Position numbers and translations under genes: made by a program. A stretch of 64,000 nt of DNA. It comes from Umbelopsis ramanniana AG. Its lineage: Eukaryota > Mucoromycota > Umbelopsidomycetes > Umbelopsidales > Umbelopsidaceae. Below, piece by piece: positions 61,316 to 64,000 of this stretch. Under the pieces are notes generated by a model. The model was given only the letters and a program-made list of their open reading frames with translations. It did no database searches and had not been told where the DNA came from. The first letter of the stretch is position 1, and each line of letters begins with the position of its first letter. The stretch covers positions 68,658 to 132,657 of the forward strand of contig NW_026252143.1 of the NCBI RefSeq assembly GCF_025399195.1, read 5' to 3'.

Positions 61316-64000
61316 TTATGCGATGGTCCAGGTGGTGCTAGAATCAACGATATTGCTGTTGGCAATCAATGTATTGTCTGCTTGCACAGCAACGTTGAGA
61401 CCATTGGCCAAATCAATGATAACAAAATTTCCGTTATATGAGAGAATTTGGAATGACTCCCAAGTAGAAGCAACATCGCGAGCGGCGGTCAAAGGATCAG
61501 CACCAGAAGTGGTTCCAGTGACAATTTCGTTAGTAGTTTGGCTACGGATGTCATAGTAAGTGGTAGTGCTGGTGCTGGTAGACAACTTCTCAAAAGTCCA
61601 CTTGGTTGCACTTGCTGCAGAAGTGGCAGTAGCAAGCAAGGTCACGTTAGCAGCAGTAGCCACAACATATTTTCCAGTCTTGACATTCTTGAGAGTGCCA
61701 GATGCGGGAACAGCAGCGCCAGTGCTGCTAGTAATCGGTACTAACTTGTACTTTCCGGCGGTGATTCCGTTAGTGGAATTAGCGTTATTTACCAAGTTGG
61801 ATGAGGTAGTAGAAACGTAGTCATGATTGACAAGAGCCAGAAGTTGGTAAGATCCATCAGATTGCGTAACCCAACGGAAGGTCTCATAGGTAGAAGGAGT
61901 GGCACGAGCTGCAGCAAGAGCAGTCTGTCCATTGGGATCAGCTGTCACATATTGGTTGTTTGACTGGGCAAGAATAGATCCACCACCAGGCATAAAGGCA
62001 AGAGTGAAAGGAGCCGCAGTCAAACTAGCAGAGGCAGTAGCTGCTAGACTTCCACTTCCAGAGACTGTCACGTATTTGCCAGAGGCTACATCTTGGATGT
62101 AGTAAGAGCCCTGTGGTGTTTGGAGGTTGGTGTTGCAGATATTTGATGAAGATGAACGAGTAGCTACGAAGTAAAGCTGATTGGTTGCAGAGTTTCCAGA
62201 TCCCCAATCTGACAACTGCTGAGAGTAGTTGAATGCTTGTTGAGGGTTCACAGTTGCGTAGGCGGCGTAAATAACTGTAGTATTACGAAAATAATGGTCA
62301 ACATATAGAATCGATCATTCAGTCAACGTAAACGAAACTTACCTGACTTGAAAGCGTCTCCAATAGTAGGATCGTTGAGCTCAGCTTGGCAGTAAGGAAT
62401 GACATTTTGAAGCCAGGCTTTATCATAAGTGACTTCACCGATTGGCGTGAGAGGCAACATTTGAATAGCAGCAATTTCTGTTCTTTGAGCACCCCAGAAC
62501 AGCCATGCACCAGCTTGCCAGTCCTCGACGTTACCAACGGTAATAAGGTTTCGGAATCCAGCTTCGGGATAAGGGGTATCGGTAGTGACGCTGGGATACA
62601 AGTGCCAGTAAGTCTGAGCTCCCATTTCTTCGATAGCAAGAAGCATTCTAGCATAATCGATGAGTGCATTGTTACCAGTAACTTCAGCAAACATCAATAA
62701 ACCATAGTATCCGTTAATAGCTTCTCCAGTACTCTCTTGATCACGCGATCCTGCTCCGTTGGCAATACCACTAGCCCAAGAGTGACCAGCAAACCAATCC
62801 ATGTGGCGGGTGACAGTGTAATAGGGATCATTAGGTGACGGATTGCCAATATCACGAGCAATACTGAATAGAAAGTTAACATTTTTTAAGCAAATAATCG
62901 ACAGGAAATATAATATTTTATCCATCACACTTACTGTGTCAAGAAATCCTTATTTTGACTTAACCAAGTGGCGTCGTACTTTCCAATGACGGAGGCACCG
63001 TAGAGGAAATATCCATAATGGAAATGATGATCGTTATAGTAAGCCTGTAGTATGCAAGTTAGAAAGATTAATTACTGCTGGCCTAGTGATTAAAAGCCAA
63101 GCGATGGCCTTCAGCTCTGATACTTACATTACCAAAGTCTACCCAGGTATTGTTCCATCCATCTTTGTTAATGACACCACCCCAGCCAGTTTCATAAGCA
63201 GCAGCGGGAGAATGAGTAGCATCCAACCAATAAGCAAAGCTTTGCTTCAAGATACCGACAACTGTGTTGACAAGGTCAGTACGACCAGTTTGCTCAGCAA
63301 TCAGGGCCAAACGAGCAGCTCTGGCGAAGGATCCTCCCCAATAGTAGAAATCTCCAGGAACCATGACTGACAGAGCTGAGACATCATATTGCAATGTTTG
63401 ATTCAGCTGGGACAAGCAAGAGCTTTGAGGAGCATTTGGAGCGAACCAATAAATAGAGGGAAGTGTGTGGGTCAAAGTCCAGGTATTACCAACAACACCC
63501 TTCATATATCCTTTGGTCGTCAAGTATTGAATGCTAGCAGAGGTTGGGTTGGACAGTACTTTTCTATAATCCGCAGCAGTTAGTTCATTTCTATGTCCAT
63601 GTCCACAACCTGCATTAGGAAACATTACCTGTGATGTGGCCAGCTCAATGTAAGAAGGGAAGAAGAATTTCCAGCTGTGCTCCATTTCCAAGTCTGCGTG
63701 CTAGTGTTGCCACTAACGGCATACGACATGGTAAGACCAGTTGGGTAGGCGCCAACATATTTATCTAAAATGGCTTCTTGCGATGTTTCATTGAGGAGAG
63801 CCATTCTGATAGTTCCAGTATAGCCAGACTGGGATTGGAGAGTGTTTGCATTTGTAGTCAAGGTAAGAGAAGTATCCAGAGCGTAAAGAAGATAAGTGCC
63901 AGCACTGTTGGTGATTTTTGCCTTTTTGCCTATGATAAATTGATGATGTTAAGACCGTGGGCAAAAATTACATTATCCACTCATTACCATTTCATCGTAA
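61316..64000 (-). CDS. GH81 endo-beta-1,3-glucanase with C-terminal fascin-like beta-trefoil repeats (N-terminus beyond the window)
   Basis: Exons in window: 64000-63988 (partial), 63921-63629, 63590-63128, 63044-62935, 62863-62343, 62274-61316, giving about 785 residues of the C-terminal part. GH81 motifs are GTYLLYALDTS, LLTLSWPHH, YLTTKGYMKGVVGNTW, AYYNDHHFHYGYFLYG, and the catalytic region RDQESTGEAINGYYGL, where the Glu residues are the expected general base/acid. After GH81 a region of about 250 residues repeats a pattern SGKYVTV...LAATA, NNQYVTAD...LAAARA, TGKYVVATA...LLATAT, typical of fascin-like beta-trefoils (actin-bundling fold; in secreted enzymes probably carbohydrate binding). 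The enzyme probably acts in cell separation or wall glucan turnover. The first exon in the window is uncertain. Confidence 0.88.

Noticed and set aside
63625-63861. Apparent frameshift between two overlapping ORFs of the GH81 gene
   Set aside because: Explained by a 38-nt intron with proper GT..AG ends and consistent phase, so not called a pseudogene.

Overview
The window is a gene-dense piece of a fungal nuclear genome. I read 28 protein genes (25 whole, the dynein and GH81 genes cut by the window ends, and one weak small gene), nearly all interrupted by short introns (38 to about 90 nt, GT..AG, often with a CTAAT/CTAAC branch sequence). The gene content points to an early-diverging filamentous fungus, most likely Mucoromycota. 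Fungal hallmarks (an alpha-arrestin with PPxY, Mtm1-type carrier, Iec1-like zinc-finger protein, GH81 glucanase, GPI-anchored GH79) sit beside genes lost from budding yeast (CFIm25/NUDT21, UCHL5/UCH37, a CM1 centrosomin-type protein, a ZC4H2-like coiled-coil protein). There are no phage, IS, CRISPR or operon features. All exon joins were made by eye from splice sites, reading phase and family resemblance; ends can be off by a base.

Layout. 0-17 kb: dynein heavy chain C-terminal half, a CM1 microtubule-nucleation protein, a C2H2 zinc-finger protein, a mitochondrial glutathione-type carrier, UCHL5, an NCLX-type cation/Ca2+ exchanger, and a nucleotide-sugar 4,6-dehydratase. 17-31 kb: alpha-arrestin, ORC1 (without a BAH domain), SHQ1, GH79, RWDD1/Gir2, Iec1-like protein, p47/Shp1, deoxyhypusine synthase. 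32-47 kb: an Mdm1/SNX13-type PXA-RGS-PX nexin, an unknown multi-pass membrane protein, Timeless/Tof1 (19 exons), mitochondrial bL35 and a ZC4H2-like protein. 47-64 kb: an SLC45/sucrose-type transporter, a SAM methyltransferase, an unknown acidic protein, a bZIP factor whose last exon encodes a hydrophobic segment, a tetraspanin-like protein, CFIm25, and a GH81 endo-beta-1,3-glucanase fused to a fascin-like repeat domain and running off the right end.

The genes are mostly housekeeping and do not form one pathway. Several pairs are divergent with very short shared promoters (bL35m/ZC4H2-like 48 bp, ORC1/SHQ1 about 154 bp, NCLX/dehydratase about 164 bp, DHS/Mdm1 about 217 bp). Dynein and the CM1 protein are tandem microtubule genes. 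The points most worth following are the ZC4H2-like protein lacking its zinc finger, the bZIP gene in which one intron decides between a soluble and a possible membrane-anchored form, the GH81-fascin fusion, the BAH-less ORC1, and a set of micro-exons of 11 to 17 nt.
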